Below are positions 11,101 to 21,196 of a DNA stretch of 64,000 nt, in pieces; the first letter of the stretch is position 1; each line of letters begins with the position of its first letter. The stretch is from Linanthus parryae (Eukaryota > Streptophyta > Magnoliopsida > Ericales > Polemoniaceae): NCBI GenBank assembly GCA_023055425.1, contig JALGPY010000001.1, forward strand, positions 143,803,368 to 143,867,367, in the 5' to 3' direction. The notes below the pieces were generated by a model. It was not told the origin of the DNA and searched no databases. It worked only from the letters and a program-made list of their open reading frames with translations. The position numbers and the translations under genes are program-made.

Positions 11101-11531
11101 CTATCGCTTCAGGGGGAGGAGGAGGGACAACACCCGAGGACGATGATGCTCTCTAGGCCCCTCGGGGGCGGTTCGGGCTCCAGGCATGGAGCATGGGCGC
11201 GTGTTATTGGGCACGTGGATTGGTGGTGTGTTATTGTGCACACATCGGTTGGTGGTGCGATTGGATCATGGATTGGCGCGCATCGGTTATTTGTTTTGCG
11301 CATTGGTGCGGGTGGCGGCGCAAATTGTCATGACATATTATGATAGACACTTTGTTGCGAAGTGTCATTGACGCAACGTTGGGTTATGCATTAGTCATGG
11401 TGCATTGAAGAGGCGCTTGTTGGGGGCGTATTGGGAGTGTGTTGAAATTCCGCAAATTGGGAATACACTCGGATTGGGTTTGTTTTGATTGATGAGAAGA
11501 ATTGGTCCGGATTTGAATCAAGGGGGAGGTT
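11101..11531 (+). other. Conserved non-coding interior of the copia derivative
   Basis: This stretch contains GC-rich GCGC and TTGGTGCG motifs and ends in AGGGGGAGG, the polypurine tract. It is clearly related to 12655-13089 and 24370-24800 in the two shorter family members. The frames within it are not conserved, so I see no gene. It probably carries cis signals for packaging or second-strand priming; that is inference. Confidence 0.65.
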
Positions 11532-11751
11532 TGTTGGGTTTAGTTTTGATTCAAATGTTGAAGTGGCAAAGTCCTACTATGACTTTGCGATTGAAGCTAG
11601 CAAGGTACATTGTACTTGGACGACAATGTACTTGGACATCTTTGTTAGCTTTAATTGGTAGTCTCCTTATTTATTTAGGAAACAATATTGGATAGATACA
11701 CTCCTAGTTTGTCTAGGACTCGTTTTGATCATAGCTTTGGCACCAAGTTTT

Positions 11752-13522
11752 TGTTGGGTTTTTTGGTTGATTCAAAATCCTAGCATGGGATGGTCAAAGG
11801 AGGCTAATAGTTTTTGGAAGTAATTACATTACTTTGGCAACAAGGAATCTCTTTGATTCCTTGTAGGGGTCTACTTTGACTAATATATTTGGTAGTGTCC
11901 TTATTGGGTCAGGAAACAATTTAGGAATTATTTCCTAATTTGTCTCGGATTAGTTTTGGACATTACTTGGGCTCCAAGTCTTGTACTAGTATATAAGCAG
12001 ATGCTAGGGCCATGACTTGGTGTGTGCTTGTAATTGGTATTGGCTTCTCATCAATAAATTGGTTGGTTTGGACGTGAATGTAGCTAGTCTCAAAACTAGT
12101 GAACCACGTAAATTCTTGTGTTCTTGATCATACTCTTGTTTGGTTTTTTGCTTTCTCTTGTCTCTCGCGTATTGGAATCCTAACAAGTGGTATCAGAGCC
12201 TGGTTACGTTGAGATTCAAGAGGAGCGATGGTGGGCTCGTGATCAAGATCTGTCGGGTTTGATGGGAAGATTGGGTTTCCGCTGGTTGGCCTCTGAAACA
12301 GGGGGTGCAAGCACACCAAGCCTTTGTTGGGAGACTATTGGGTTCCTTGTTGGGGGAGAAATCGGGCTCTTGTTGTGGAGATTCGGAATGGTGGATCTAG
12401 TTTTAGTACATCCGGCACGCTTTCGGTTATGGCATGCGTCAATCGATATGGCGTGCTCAACCCGGCAAGTGATCTGGATCTATATCTGGATTTGGCAACT
12501 AGGAGGATTCAAGTCTAGGTGGAGGCGACTCGAATCAACTGGCAAATTGAGGGAGAAACGTCATTGGAAGAGGGAGTGTCCTAAAAATTGTTCACCTGTA
12601 GATCTCGCTTCAGGTGGAGGAGGAGAGACGCTCAAGGTTGGTGATGATCTCTAGGCCCCTTGAGGGCGGTTTGGGCTCCTGGCATGGAGCATGGGAGCGT
12701 GTTATTGGGCACGCGGGGTTGGCGGCGTGTTATCGTGCACGCATTGGTTGGTGGCGCGATTGGATCTTGGATTGGCGCGCTTTGGTTATCGGTTTTGTGC
12801 GCATTGGTGCGGGTGGCGACGCAAATTGGCATGACATTGTTTGATAGGCACTTTTGTCACTAAGTGTCATTGGAGTGACGTTGGGGTATGCATTAGTCAT
12901 GGTGCATTAGGGAGCGTTTATTGGGACGTATTGTCTTTGTGTTTGTTGAAGACGCATAGACGCGCTTGTTGGGGCGTATTGGGAGTGTGTTCAATTCCGC
13001 AAATTGGGAATACACTCGGATTGGGGGTTTTTTGGATTGATGAGAAGAATTGGTTCGGTAGCTATGGGGTTTGAATCAAGGTGGAGGTTTGTTGGGTTTT
13101 TTGGTTGATTCAAAATCCTAGCATGGGATGGTCAAAGGAGGCTAATAGTTTTTGGAAGTAATTACATTACTTTGGCAACAAGGAATCTCTTTGATTCCTT
13201 GTAGGGGTCTACTTTGACTAATATATTTGGTAGTGTCCTTATTGGGTCAGGAAACAATTTAGGAATTATTTCCTAATTTGTCTCGGATTAGTTTTGGACA
13301 TTACTTGGGCTCCAAGTCTTGTATTAGTATATAAGCAGATGCTAGGGCCATGACTTGGTGTGTGCTTGTAATTGGTATTGTCTGCTCATCAATAAATTGG
13401 TTGGTTTGGCCGTGGATGTAGCTAGTCTCAAAACTAGTGAACCACGTAAATTCTTGTGTTCTTGATCATACTCTTGTTTGGTTTTTGCTTTCTCTTGTCT
13501 CTCGCGTATTGGAATCCTAACA
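11752..13522 (+). mobile_element. Nested non-autonomous copia derivative (1.77 kb)
   Basis: LTRs 11752-12185 (434 bp) and 13090-13522 (433 bp) are nearly identical and belong to the same family as the host element, starting TGTTGGG and ending CCTAACA. The target-site duplication GTTTT is perfect (11747-11751, 13523-13527). A primer site TGGTATCAGAGCC follows at 12188. The 904-bp interior has only a fossil of gag ending in HWKRECPKN, a zinc-knuckle remnant, then the GC-rich conserved stretch and the polypurine tract. It inserted into the 3' LTR of its own relative. Confidence 0.9.
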
Positions 13523-13801
13523 GTTTTGTACTAGTATATAAATAGATGCTAGGGTCAAGATTTTTTGGTGTGTGTGTATGCTTGTAATTGGTTTTAGCTT
13601 CTCATCAATAAATCGGGTTTGGGTTGGCCGTGGATGTAGCTAGTCTCAAAACTAGTGAACCACGTAAATTCTTGTGTTCTTGATCTTGCTTTTGTTTTTT
13701 TTGCTTTCTCTTGTTTCTCGCGTATCAGATTCCTAACAAATACCTCTTAGACTATAAATGCAAATAAACTGGGTAGTGTTGTAGTCAAGCCGAGCAATAT
13801 T

Positions 13802-13853
13802 GTCCCACATCAAGGGAAGTGGAAACGAAAGGAAGAGAAACGGGTACATAAAG
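13802..13853 (+). promoter_or_regulatory. snRNA-type promoter of U1-like copy a
   Basis: USE-like GTCCCACATCA at 13802-13812 (consensus RTCCCACATCG) and a TATA-like TACATAAAG at about 13845-13853. The gap of about 33 bp between them is the spacing known for RNA polymerase II snRNA genes in plants. Confidence 0.65.
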
Positions 13854-13875
13854 AATGCATAGATGAACTTGCAAC

Positions 13876-14024
13876 TTTCTTTCCTGGACAGAGTCAATGA
13901 GCGACCAAGAAGCCTCATGGCCTAGGTTGGAGACCTCCATTTCACCCGGGAGGGGCAGCAGCCTAAGATCCTACCCAATTGGTAGAGTCTAAGTGTGGTT
14001 CATGCTTTGTGCGGCCCGTACCAA
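13876..14024 (+). ncRNA. U1 snRNA-like gene or pseudogene, copy a
   Basis: Matches plant U1 snRNA through most of its length: CCTGGAC near the 5' end, then the loop I region, CATGGCCTAGGTTGG, GACCTCCA, a GGGAGGGG stretch, CCCAATTGG and a GCGGCCCGTACC end. U1 pairs with 5' splice sites in the spliceosome. The length from the presumed 5' end is about 149 nt, against about 160 in plant U1. The first ten bases differ from the conserved ACTTACCTG: they read TTTCTTTCCTG, so 5' splice-site pairing would be poor. The promoter spacing is good (TATA about 30 bp upstream). I judge it a diverged copy, probably a pseudogene. Confidence 0.75.
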
Positions 14025-14363
14025 CCATGTGTTTGAAACCTGACAATAAGAATTAACAGTGCATAATTCTCTGTTATGGAATCCAACGATTCTGTGGACT
14101 TTTAGTTCAGAAATTGTTCTGTTAGGGGCCTATTGGTTGACAGATCTCCATAGATATTGTGGTTTTCCTTTTCTTTCACGACCGATATCTTGACGTACTT
14201 GCGCTTCGATTTGACTTGAATGCAAGTATTTGGTTGTAAAGTCTCAGATGGTGGTTTAAGATGTGTTGTTTGGAAGTTCTCCTACTCAAACCTGAACACT
14301 TCTTAGACTATAAATGCAAATAAACTGTATATTATAGCCAATCCGAGCAATGAGGTTTTTAGC

Positions 14364-14415
14364 GTCCCACATCGATGAAGTTGACAAGAAAAGGTAGAGA
14401 AAGGGGAACATAAAG
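14364..14415 (+). promoter_or_regulatory. snRNA-type promoter of U1-like copy b
   Basis: A perfect USE, GTCCCACATCG, at 14364-14374 and a TATA-like ACATAAAG at 14408-14415, 33 bp apart. The sequence upstream of it (14255-14360) is a copy of the sequence upstream of copy a, so a and b are tandem units. Confidence 0.7.
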
Positions 14416-14420
14416 AATGC

Positions 14421-14485
14421 AACTTACTTGTCTGGACGGGGTCAATAAGTGATCAAGTAGACACATGGCCTAGGTTGTTGACATC
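14421..14485 (+). pseudogene. U1 snRNA 5' fragment, copy b
   Basis: The U1 start is recognisable: AACTTACTTG, then CTGGACGGGGTCAAT, GTGATCAAG and ATGGCCTAGGTTG. After about 65 nt the similarity is lost, so the loop II-IV and Sm parts are missing or scrambled. The RNA start lies only about 13 bp after the TATA-like box, because about 14 bp present in copy a are missing. It is a fragment despite the perfect USE. Confidence 0.7.
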
Positions 14486-14990
14486 GATGCAATCGATGAA
14501 TGTGGCATTCTCTGACTTCTAAGTGAAATTGGTGATCTAAGTCCTGTTTTCTTTTGTTGTGTGTATCGTCTATAAACCAAACTATCCATTGCCTGGTACA
14601 CTTTTATCCGAGATTCAGAAACACTTTGTGGAGCAATACATTAACTGAAATACCTTCAATTTGTGCAGTTTTATACCCCAGCAATAGAGATACGGGACAC
14701 CTAAGCTATGCAACACGAGCAAATACTTGTGAACGCGAGTGGTGGATTCAGATAACCACAAGTCCAACTATTATGAACACCACTAGCCAGTAGTTATCTC
14801 ATTACCCATTTTTCACTTTCACTCATCTTATGGATTTGTAGCATTTGAAACCAAAACCAAAACTAAGTACGAAAGTATTTCAATTTGATGCGGATGTTGC
14901 TAATTAGGTGGTTATGAATATGAAAAAAATACACATCTTGTGTTAAGTACAAACACTATAACTTAGTTGTAGAGATATATCTATCGACAT
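14486..14990. other. Block I non-coding DNA after the U1 pair
   Basis: Matches 32420-32975 in block II closely. An ORF of 79 codons at 14554-14793 has a counterpart at 32487-32726, but the two differ by a length change that alters the frame, so coding is not supported. Confidence 0.6.
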
Positions 14991-14998
14991 GCTTTTGG

Positions 14999-15670
14999 CC
15001 AAGGCCGTCTCTTGATTTTCGGAGGCCCAAGGCGATTTCAACTCCTCGGGCCCTCTTTGTAAAAGAAAAATATGCATAGCATAATTACATATTATTTTAA
15101 GGAATTAATGGCATGTTTGGTTTTCTAGTAATGAGTGGTATTGACTAGTATTGAACTAATTATAGTACTGCGATTATTAACATTTTGTTTGGTTTGTTCT
15201 GGATTATATTTAATACCGGTACTAAATAGTGAAAAACATGTGTTGAATACCCTATTTTAATACCCTCTCCCAGGAGAGTATTAACAGTATTTGACTATTC
15301 AGTATAGTTGGAATTGAACATTGATTACACCAACAACTATTCATAATACTTTGTACGGTACATAACCAAACACAGTATTAAATATAATACAGCTAACCTA
15401 GTCCAATCCTATCCGACCTAGTCCAGTCCAGTACAGTCCAGTCCAGTCCGGCTAGCCAGATAACCAAACGTAACCTAAAAGAATTCGGGTTTGTTACCTA
15501 AAGAATACATTTGACTATAATTCAATGTATTTTTATCAGAAAAATGTGTGAATCATGCTATATGTACGTGAATTTACCTATAAAACCCTCATTGTTATTG
15601 AAAAATGGGCCCTTCCCGTTATTGAGGCCCTAGGCAAGCCGTAAGTTGGCTTAATGGTACAGACGGTCCT
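14999..15670. mobile_element. hAT-like MITE with an inner MITE
   Basis: An insertion relative to block II (32966-32990). It is flanked by the 8-bp direct repeat GCTTTTGG (14991-14998 and 15671-15678), the size made by hAT transposases. The ends are similar inverted repeats (AAGGCCGTCT on the left, AGGACCGTCT from the right on the other strand). It has no coding capacity. A Tourist-like MITE lies inside it. Confidence 0.6.
15109..15475. mobile_element. Tourist-like MITE inside the hAT-like MITE
   Basis: 367 bp with inverted ends GGCATGTTTGGTT and, from the right, GGTTACGTTTGGTT. It is flanked by TAA on both sides (15106-15108, 15476-15478), the target of PIF/Harbinger-type elements. A short GTCCA tandem run lies at 15420-15450. 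No ORF. Confidence 0.7.
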
Positions 15671-16242
15671 GCTTTTGGCCCAATTTGGGTACAACATTGC
15701 ATTGAAATTATGACATTACATCCTCAAGTAGAAATTTACCGGATCAATAAATAAAAGAACTAATCAAATCGGTAGAATAAGAAGGCACAAGCAATGGGCC
15801 ATTTGTGACTTTTTAAACTTTGCTATAGAAGCTCAATCGGGATGCTGCTGCAAACTTAATAATCTTTTCTGAGGTCAGGTCTTATTCCGAGATTGTGTTC
15901 GGAACAGAAAAAAATAGTTGTTTGATTGAGTCGAACTTTCAAACTTTCAAACTAGTAGGTTGGAGGTGCAGCCACTGAAGTTACAAACTAACGTTACTTA
16001 GCTAGGCAAACTGAGCTGTTGAACATAAACAAATTTAGTTACATTTTTTATTTTTATTTTTGCCCTGACCATGTGGGATAACACGTGTACATTGATTAAG
16101 TGCATGTTTGGAAACAATTATAATCTTCAAACCAGAATGAAGAGTCCTGAAGACCCTAATGTCGGCTTAAATTATTCTAAAAAAAAGTTATTTTGAAATT
16201 AAATATACAAATTTTCTAACATTAATGCAGGTCATACCCTAA

Positions 16243-16364
16243 GGCCTCGTTTGAGTAAGGTACAAAAATGATGGGCATAATAGTTGCACTGGTACAAGAA
16301 GTAAGATATAATTGTACTGGTATAAGGTTAGAGCAGGATATGAGATATGATAAGCTGCAGGATA

Positions 16365-16457
<93 letters not shown>

Positions 16458-16685
16458 TTATCATTTCAGAACACCCTCCTTATACCTTCCCCCCCCCCCC
16501 CCCCCCCCCCCCCTTATCCTACCTTATACCACCTAGGTGTAGGCAAAAAAGTTGAGAATTGTACCTAAGAGACAAGGGAATCAATTATGTACCTGCTCCT
16601 TAACCTGCACCCAAACACATGATAAGGAGCAGGGGATACAATTTTATCCTTGTCCCCCACTCTTGTACCTTACCCAAACGAGGCC
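16243..16685. mobile_element. Tourist-like MITE carrying three microsatellites
   Basis: 443 bp with inverted ends GGCCTCGTTTGAGTAAGGTA and its near complement at 16660-16685. Flanked by TAA on both sides (16240-16242, 16686-16688). The empty site is intact in the paralogous sequences at about 22805-22815 and 43270-43280. No coding capacity. Confidence 0.8.
16369..16513. repeat. Compound (CT)n-(TA)n-(C)n microsatellite
   Basis: About 40 bp of CT, about 45 bp of TA, a 35-bp spacer, then a run of about 25 C (16489-16513), all inside the MITE. The C run may also be an assembly weak point. Confidence 0.9.
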
Positions 16686-16772
16686 TAAGACCTCCAGAAT
16701 TTTTTGACAATTTCAAGTTTCAGCTAGGTTGATCACTATGGCTACTTCTGGATTGCTTTTTGTGTTTATTAG

Positions 16773-16932
16773 AAAGTAATTGTTATCCAGTACTAGGAGG
16801 GAAAAATTAGGTAAATTATTGAGAAAATCATTCTTTTACACAATAAATAATGAAAGTAAATGTTATCCAGTATTAGGAGGGAAAAATTAGGTAAATTATT
16901 GAGAAAATTATTCTTTTACACAACAAATAATG
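16773..16932. repeat. 80-bp tandem duplication
   Basis: Two units with period 80 (16773-16852 and 16853-16932), starting AAAGTAA and ending AATAATG, differing at only a few positions. Not present in block II or in the other paralogues. Confidence 0.8.
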
Positions 16933-16941
16933 ATGATTTTA

Positions 16942-17220
16942 AGAGTCTTCTCCAGCCGTAATGACGCAAAAAATATGCAGTAACATTTTTAATTTATTTT
17001 ATGCTAGAAATGTGGACATATAGAGATAAAATAGTGGAAGTTGGGTGAGAAAATTTAGGAAACATGTTACTACCCACGTAAATAGGGGAGGAAGATAATT
17101 TTTCACAACCAAAAATAATTGTCAAGTTTGGCAAAGTGGATACATAATTTGTGTTTTACCTATCAAGATACATTTGGAGCCCAAATAGCATATGGTTTAC
17201 ATAATCTATTGGAGATGCTC
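16942..17220. mobile_element. MITE-like element next to a gypsy LTR
   Basis: Ends AGAGTCTTCTCCAG (left) and, from the right, GAGCATCTCCAAT form an imperfect inverted repeat. TTA is found on both sides (16939-16941, 17221-17223). It lies at the very start of an LTR whose first bases should read TGTTAGGG, so it appears to have inserted into that TTA. No ORF. Confidence 0.5.
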
Positions 17221-17547
17221 TTAGGGTTTACCTAACGCGATAGCTATTCGAGACGCTATCAAATCTCCACACGAACACACGAATATGAAAAATAAAAACA
17301 AGACACAATTTAATTCTTCTTTTGATTGATTAATTAAAATAATGAACCTACAATGGTTTAAATAGACAAATACTAACCATAAACATGGACGGTTTGACCT
17401 AACGGGCCCGGAAAAGAACCGACAAGAAAACCCAAATAATTTAATAACGTAATTAACTAATTAAATAACTAAACTAACTATCAACTATATATTAAAGAAA
17501 TAAATAAATAACGTTAATTACGAGACTAATACGGTTACCCCGTATCA
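17221..17547 (-). mobile_element. Gypsy solo LTR (start disrupted by MITE)
   Basis: Same LTR family as 19428-19754 and 41433-41771: on the plus strand it runs from TTAGGGTTTACC to CCCGTATCA, then GTAAT. GTAAT is the target duplicated by this family (for example 39770-39774). The other end is hidden by the MITE. No interior belongs to it here. Confidence 0.7.
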
Positions 17548-18065
17548 GTAATTGACAATGAAGTGGTGGCTTCGAACAATTTAAGAAGAGCAATGTACTA
17601 ATGATATCGTGTTTCATCAAGCCTTCTAACCCCTGTAGTAAAAGTACGTGAGCTCCGAGTATCATCCTTCATTTTAATCACAAAAATGGGTGGAAATGAT
17701 AATGCGCCTGTCGTCTTTCATTTGAACCATGCATCGTCCTTGGCTCTACTCTGGATAGACTGCTCCACGTGAATCGCGAAATCTTATATTTAAGTTCCAC
17801 CAAAACGTGAAGCCTTAGCCCTCGGCTCCACCTGCTTCTTTAAACACGGTCTCATATACCAGTTTCTTATGACAAGCGGGGTATTCGAGCAAGAACGATG
17901 AAACAAAAACAAGAACGAGACAAATATTTACATTGCTTCACTAAATCTACTAACGGATTCGCAAGCTACCTCCACGGCCAGTACACGATATTTAATTGAG
18001 AGAGAACCCAATTTACACCACTATACAAGTTATTCACGACTTGTATTCTTTATGCAGACCCTACA
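17548..18065 (-). mobile_element. Copia LTR and primer-site remnant, copy 1
   Basis: Begins with about 150 bp of block DNA shared with 43370-43520. It then continues as the leader of a minus-strand copia element: a primer site in reverse (ATACCAGTTT at 17857-17866) and an LTR that opens TTATGACAAG on the plus strand and carries the family phrase GCTACCTCCACGGCC. It is cut at about 18065 where a gypsy LTR joins. No coding sequence. Confidence 0.6.
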
Positions 18066-19754
18066 CACGAACACACACGAATACAAGAAGTAAAAACACG
18101 ACACAATTTAATTCTCATTTTGATTGATTGATTAAAATAATTAAACTACAATGGTTTAAATAGACAAATATTAACCTAGACTTATACGGTTTGACGGGCC
18201 CGGGAAAGAACTCACAAGAAAACCCTGTTCGACTAAGTAATTAAATAACGTAATTAACTAGTTAAATAAATAAACTAGCTATTAACTATTAATTAAGAAA
18301 ATAAATAAATACTGTTAACTATGAGACTAATATTGTTGACCCGTATCAACTTCCCCGCGATTGATAATCACCTTGTCCTCATGGTGAATGTGTTGAAAAT
18401 CTTCGAGACGTCTCAAATCTCTTGCACACTTTTGTCTGGAACAAATGGACGGATGACGAGCTTCGGAACAGCAATTTGGTAGCCGAATTCAAAAAATTGG
18501 AGGCCGGAAACGAACTCAGGAGGTCGAAGGACCCTAAGAAAGAGTTCAGGGCTTTAAGTCGCGGCTCAAAAATGAGCTAAATGTGGGTTGGTGGCTCACT
18601 TGGAGTCGAGGTGGAGCCAACGAATTGATTGAAGCCGTTCGGAAGCCGATAAGGGAGCCATGCCGGGTTGAAGCGAATGGACAACCCACGGCTAAAATGA
18701 GCCGACCACGAGCCGCGATCAGCCCGCCGGTTGGATCGAGCCAGAACGAAGCGAGTGTCTTCATAGAGGCTAATCTGAGCCGAATACCATGGTCTTTTGG
18801 TCGCGAAGACGCAAAGGAAGCGTGTTCTTTGGTCGTCTCGGTTTGATGGTTGATGGTACTGGTCGTTCGGTGGTCGACCAGGCTAGATTCGTCAGTGTTC
18901 AGGCAATCTTGGTCGCCGGCACAAACATGCGGGTGGTCTGGCTTCTAGAAATTGTCGGCGCAGTCGACTATAATTGGGTGGCCATCCAAACGATGGTTCG
19001 GACAAATACGATAAGATGTTGGTCTTCCGAAAATTGCTCCAATTTCTCAACTCATCTGTCGCCAAATCCTTCTGGGAAAAGTACGCCATCTGCATCCTTC
19101 AGCAAGTCCCAAGCAGCTTTACGAGAATCTGAATTCTGTTTCAAAGTTGCATCTTCCAGATCAGTTGATAGAACTGAATCAATGCAAGTTTCCTGTTACA
19201 CGCCACATATGCGTGCAAAGGAGAGGTCGGCAGGTCTGCCGGAAGCAGCAGCTGTCGGTAGCGTGCTTCGAAAGCGTCAAAGTTGTTCTCAATATCGCCG
19301 ATTCGGGTATCTAGACATTCGAGTGCAACAAGAATTGTTCGCCAAGAGTTGCGGAAATTCTTGTTACGTTTGTCATTCGGGAATCGAAATCACCAGTTGA
19401 TTGGTGATAATCAATAAAAGCACCGATTGATAGGGTTTACCTAACGCGATAGCTCGAGACACTATCAAATCTCCACACGCATACGAAAAGTAAAAACATG
19501 ATATTGGTTAATTCTTATTTTGATTGGTTGATTAAAATAATGAAACTAGAAGGGTTTAAATAGACAAATACTAACCCTAGACTTAGGCGGTTTGACTTAA
19601 CGGGCTCGGGAAAGCAGCGACAAGAAAACCCGGTTTGACAAAATAATTAAATAACGTAATGAACTAATTAAACAAATAAACTTACTATTAAGTATTAATT
19701 AAGTAAATAAATAAATAACGCTAATGACGAGACTAATACGGTTGACCTGTATCA
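18066..19754 (-). mobile_element. Gypsy deletion derivative, block I copy
   Basis: On the minus strand: 5' LTR 19754-19428 (327 bp), primer region ATCGGTGCTTTTATTGATTATC, about 1.1 kb of degenerate gag-like interior, a GCGGGGAAG polypurine tract, and a 3' LTR from 18348 truncated at about 18066. The LTR termini TGATACGG and TATCA and the primer region are like those of the element at 5213-9737, so the two are related families. The start of the interior resembles the heptad-rich Gag N-terminus (DTRIGDIENNFDAFEARY), but stops break it. No pol. Confidence 0.7.
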
Positions 19755-20300
19755 GTAATTCACAATGAAGTGGTGGCTTCGAACAATTTTATAAGAGCAA
19801 TGTGCTAATGGTTTCGTGTTTCATCAAGCCTTCTATTCCCTTTAATAAAAGAACATGAGCTCCGAGTATCATCCTTCATTTTAATCACGATAACGGGTGA
19901 GAATAATAATGCGCTTGTCGTCTTTCATTTGAACTAGACATGTTCTTGGCGAAATCTCGAAACCCTACTCTGGATAGACTGCTCCACTTGAATCGCAAAA
20001 CCCATAGTTTTGAGTTCTACCAAAACGTGAAACCCTGGCTCTCGCCCCCCCCCCCCAGATCTTGAAACACGTGCTTTGATACCAGTTTGTTATGACCAAA
20101 GGGTATTCGAGCAGTCACGATGAAACAAAAACAAGAGCGAGACAGATATTTAACGTGGTTCACTTTTGAATCCATTAACAAATTCGCTAGCTACCTCCAT
20201 GGCCAGAACCCGATATGATATTGAGAGAGAACCCGAATTACACCACTATTCAAGTTATGCACGAGCTATATTCTTTATATAGACCCTATACACTAACTTG
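19755..20300 (-). mobile_element. Copia LTR and primer-site remnant, copy 2
   Basis: Same layout as the remnant at 17548-18065: block DNA, gag leader in reverse, primer site (GATACCAGTT at about 20079-20088), then a TGTTATGACC LTR start and about 200 bp of LTR. A run of ten or more C at 20047-20056 interrupts the leader. No gene. Confidence 0.65.
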
Positions 20301-20562
20301 TGCCTTAAGCAACACCAAAACGTTGTGAAAACAAATTAGGAAAGAATCCATAATTTTTCACCCCTGAACTATGTCGTTGGACCTGCTACAGTAGTTCGTG
20401 GGACCTAGTCCTGACCTCGAACGTTCTACAACCTTCTCCTTGTTTCCCTCCTACTTCTTCTTGGTCCGTTTGATGTTTAGCCTGATTTTGCTAGACGATT
20501 GAATCATATCAACATATTAGTTGCTTAATAATTGTTCTATTTGGTGTATTCCATGTTCAGGT

Positions 20563-20984
20563 ACCATCAAGCTTAATGTTGATGGTTGTTTTAGACTTGG
20601 TACCATGAAAGCTGGCATTGGTGGTGTCTTTTAAAAGCAATAATGTTTACTGAATTCTGGGCTTTTTGAGGAATATTGGTTGTACAAGTCTTGAAGCTGA
20701 CCTAAGGAGCATGTACAGAGTATCACTGTTGGTTTCGCAGGAATTTGAGGAACATTGAGATTGAAAGTGACTGTTGGGATGGTGTGAGGAACTTGAATGT
20801 TGAAAAGGAGGGTGCTGCTCCTGTGGCATGTCAGATTAGAGATGGGAAGTACATGTTGAACATAATCGATGGTAGCATCAAAGTCATCCCTAGATGTTCA
20901 AATGAGGTTGCCAACAACCTGGCTAATTTGGGAGTTGAACAATATGAAGATTTGAAGACTTTATGGATATGCTTTATGCTGTAA
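20563..20984 (+). pseudogene. Plant RNase H-like domain fossil
   Basis: A plant LINE-type RNase H (reverse transcriptase-like) domain: KLNVDG at the start, GTMKAGIGG, an ESD motif (IEIESD) at 20756-20773, and a C-terminal stretch IPRCSNEVANNLANLG typical of these domains. Such domains occur at the end of plant LINE proteins and in single-domain genes. Here a TAA at about 20633 and frameshifts break the first half; the second half is open at 20745-20984. The stretch 20301-20562 before it holds no gene. Block II lacks this region: there the sequence jumps from the LTR remnant directly to the part matching 21055. Confidence 0.65.
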
Positions 20985-21196
20985 AAGGTCTGGTCATTAC
21001 TAACAGACTAAGAGTTGGAGTATTCATGTGGTTTCTTGAACTGTTGTTTGCTTTATGTTTCATTTCGGATGTAGCTAAAAAATGTTTTAAAGTTAATGGT
21101 ACTTGGTGCATGTTGTAAAATATAGGAAACACCTCAAGTAAAATGATATAGGAACAACGATACAGGTGCTACGCTTTTTTTTTTTTTTGGATAAGT

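Larger units (their letters stand above)
9962..13738 (+). mobile_element. Composite copia element with a nested relative
   Basis: The outer element has LTRs 9962-10393 and 11532-13738; the second is interrupted by the nested element 11752-13522. The ends are TGTTGGG and CCTAACA and the target-site duplication AATAC is perfect (9957-9961, 13739-13743). Block II has the uninterrupted site near 31731. The primer site TGGTATCAGAGCC follows the 5' LTR, which is the initiator-tRNA type usual in copia elements. The interior holds a gag gene and then 430 bp of GC-richer DNA, with no protease, integrase or RT. The element is therefore non-autonomous. It lies about 60 bp upstream of the first U1-like USE. 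Confidence 0.9.

Noticed and set aside
14554..14793. 79-codon ORF conserved in block II (32487-32726)
   Set aside because: The copies differ by indels that change the frame and neither has a known domain.
16268..16555. 95-codon Ser/Tyr/Pro ORF
   Set aside because: Produced by the CT, TA and C runs of the MITE.
17221..17547. Second full gypsy element with 18066-18348 as its partner LTR
   Set aside because: The DNA between them is copia remnant and block DNA, not a gypsy interior, so 17221-17547 is better read as a solo LTR.
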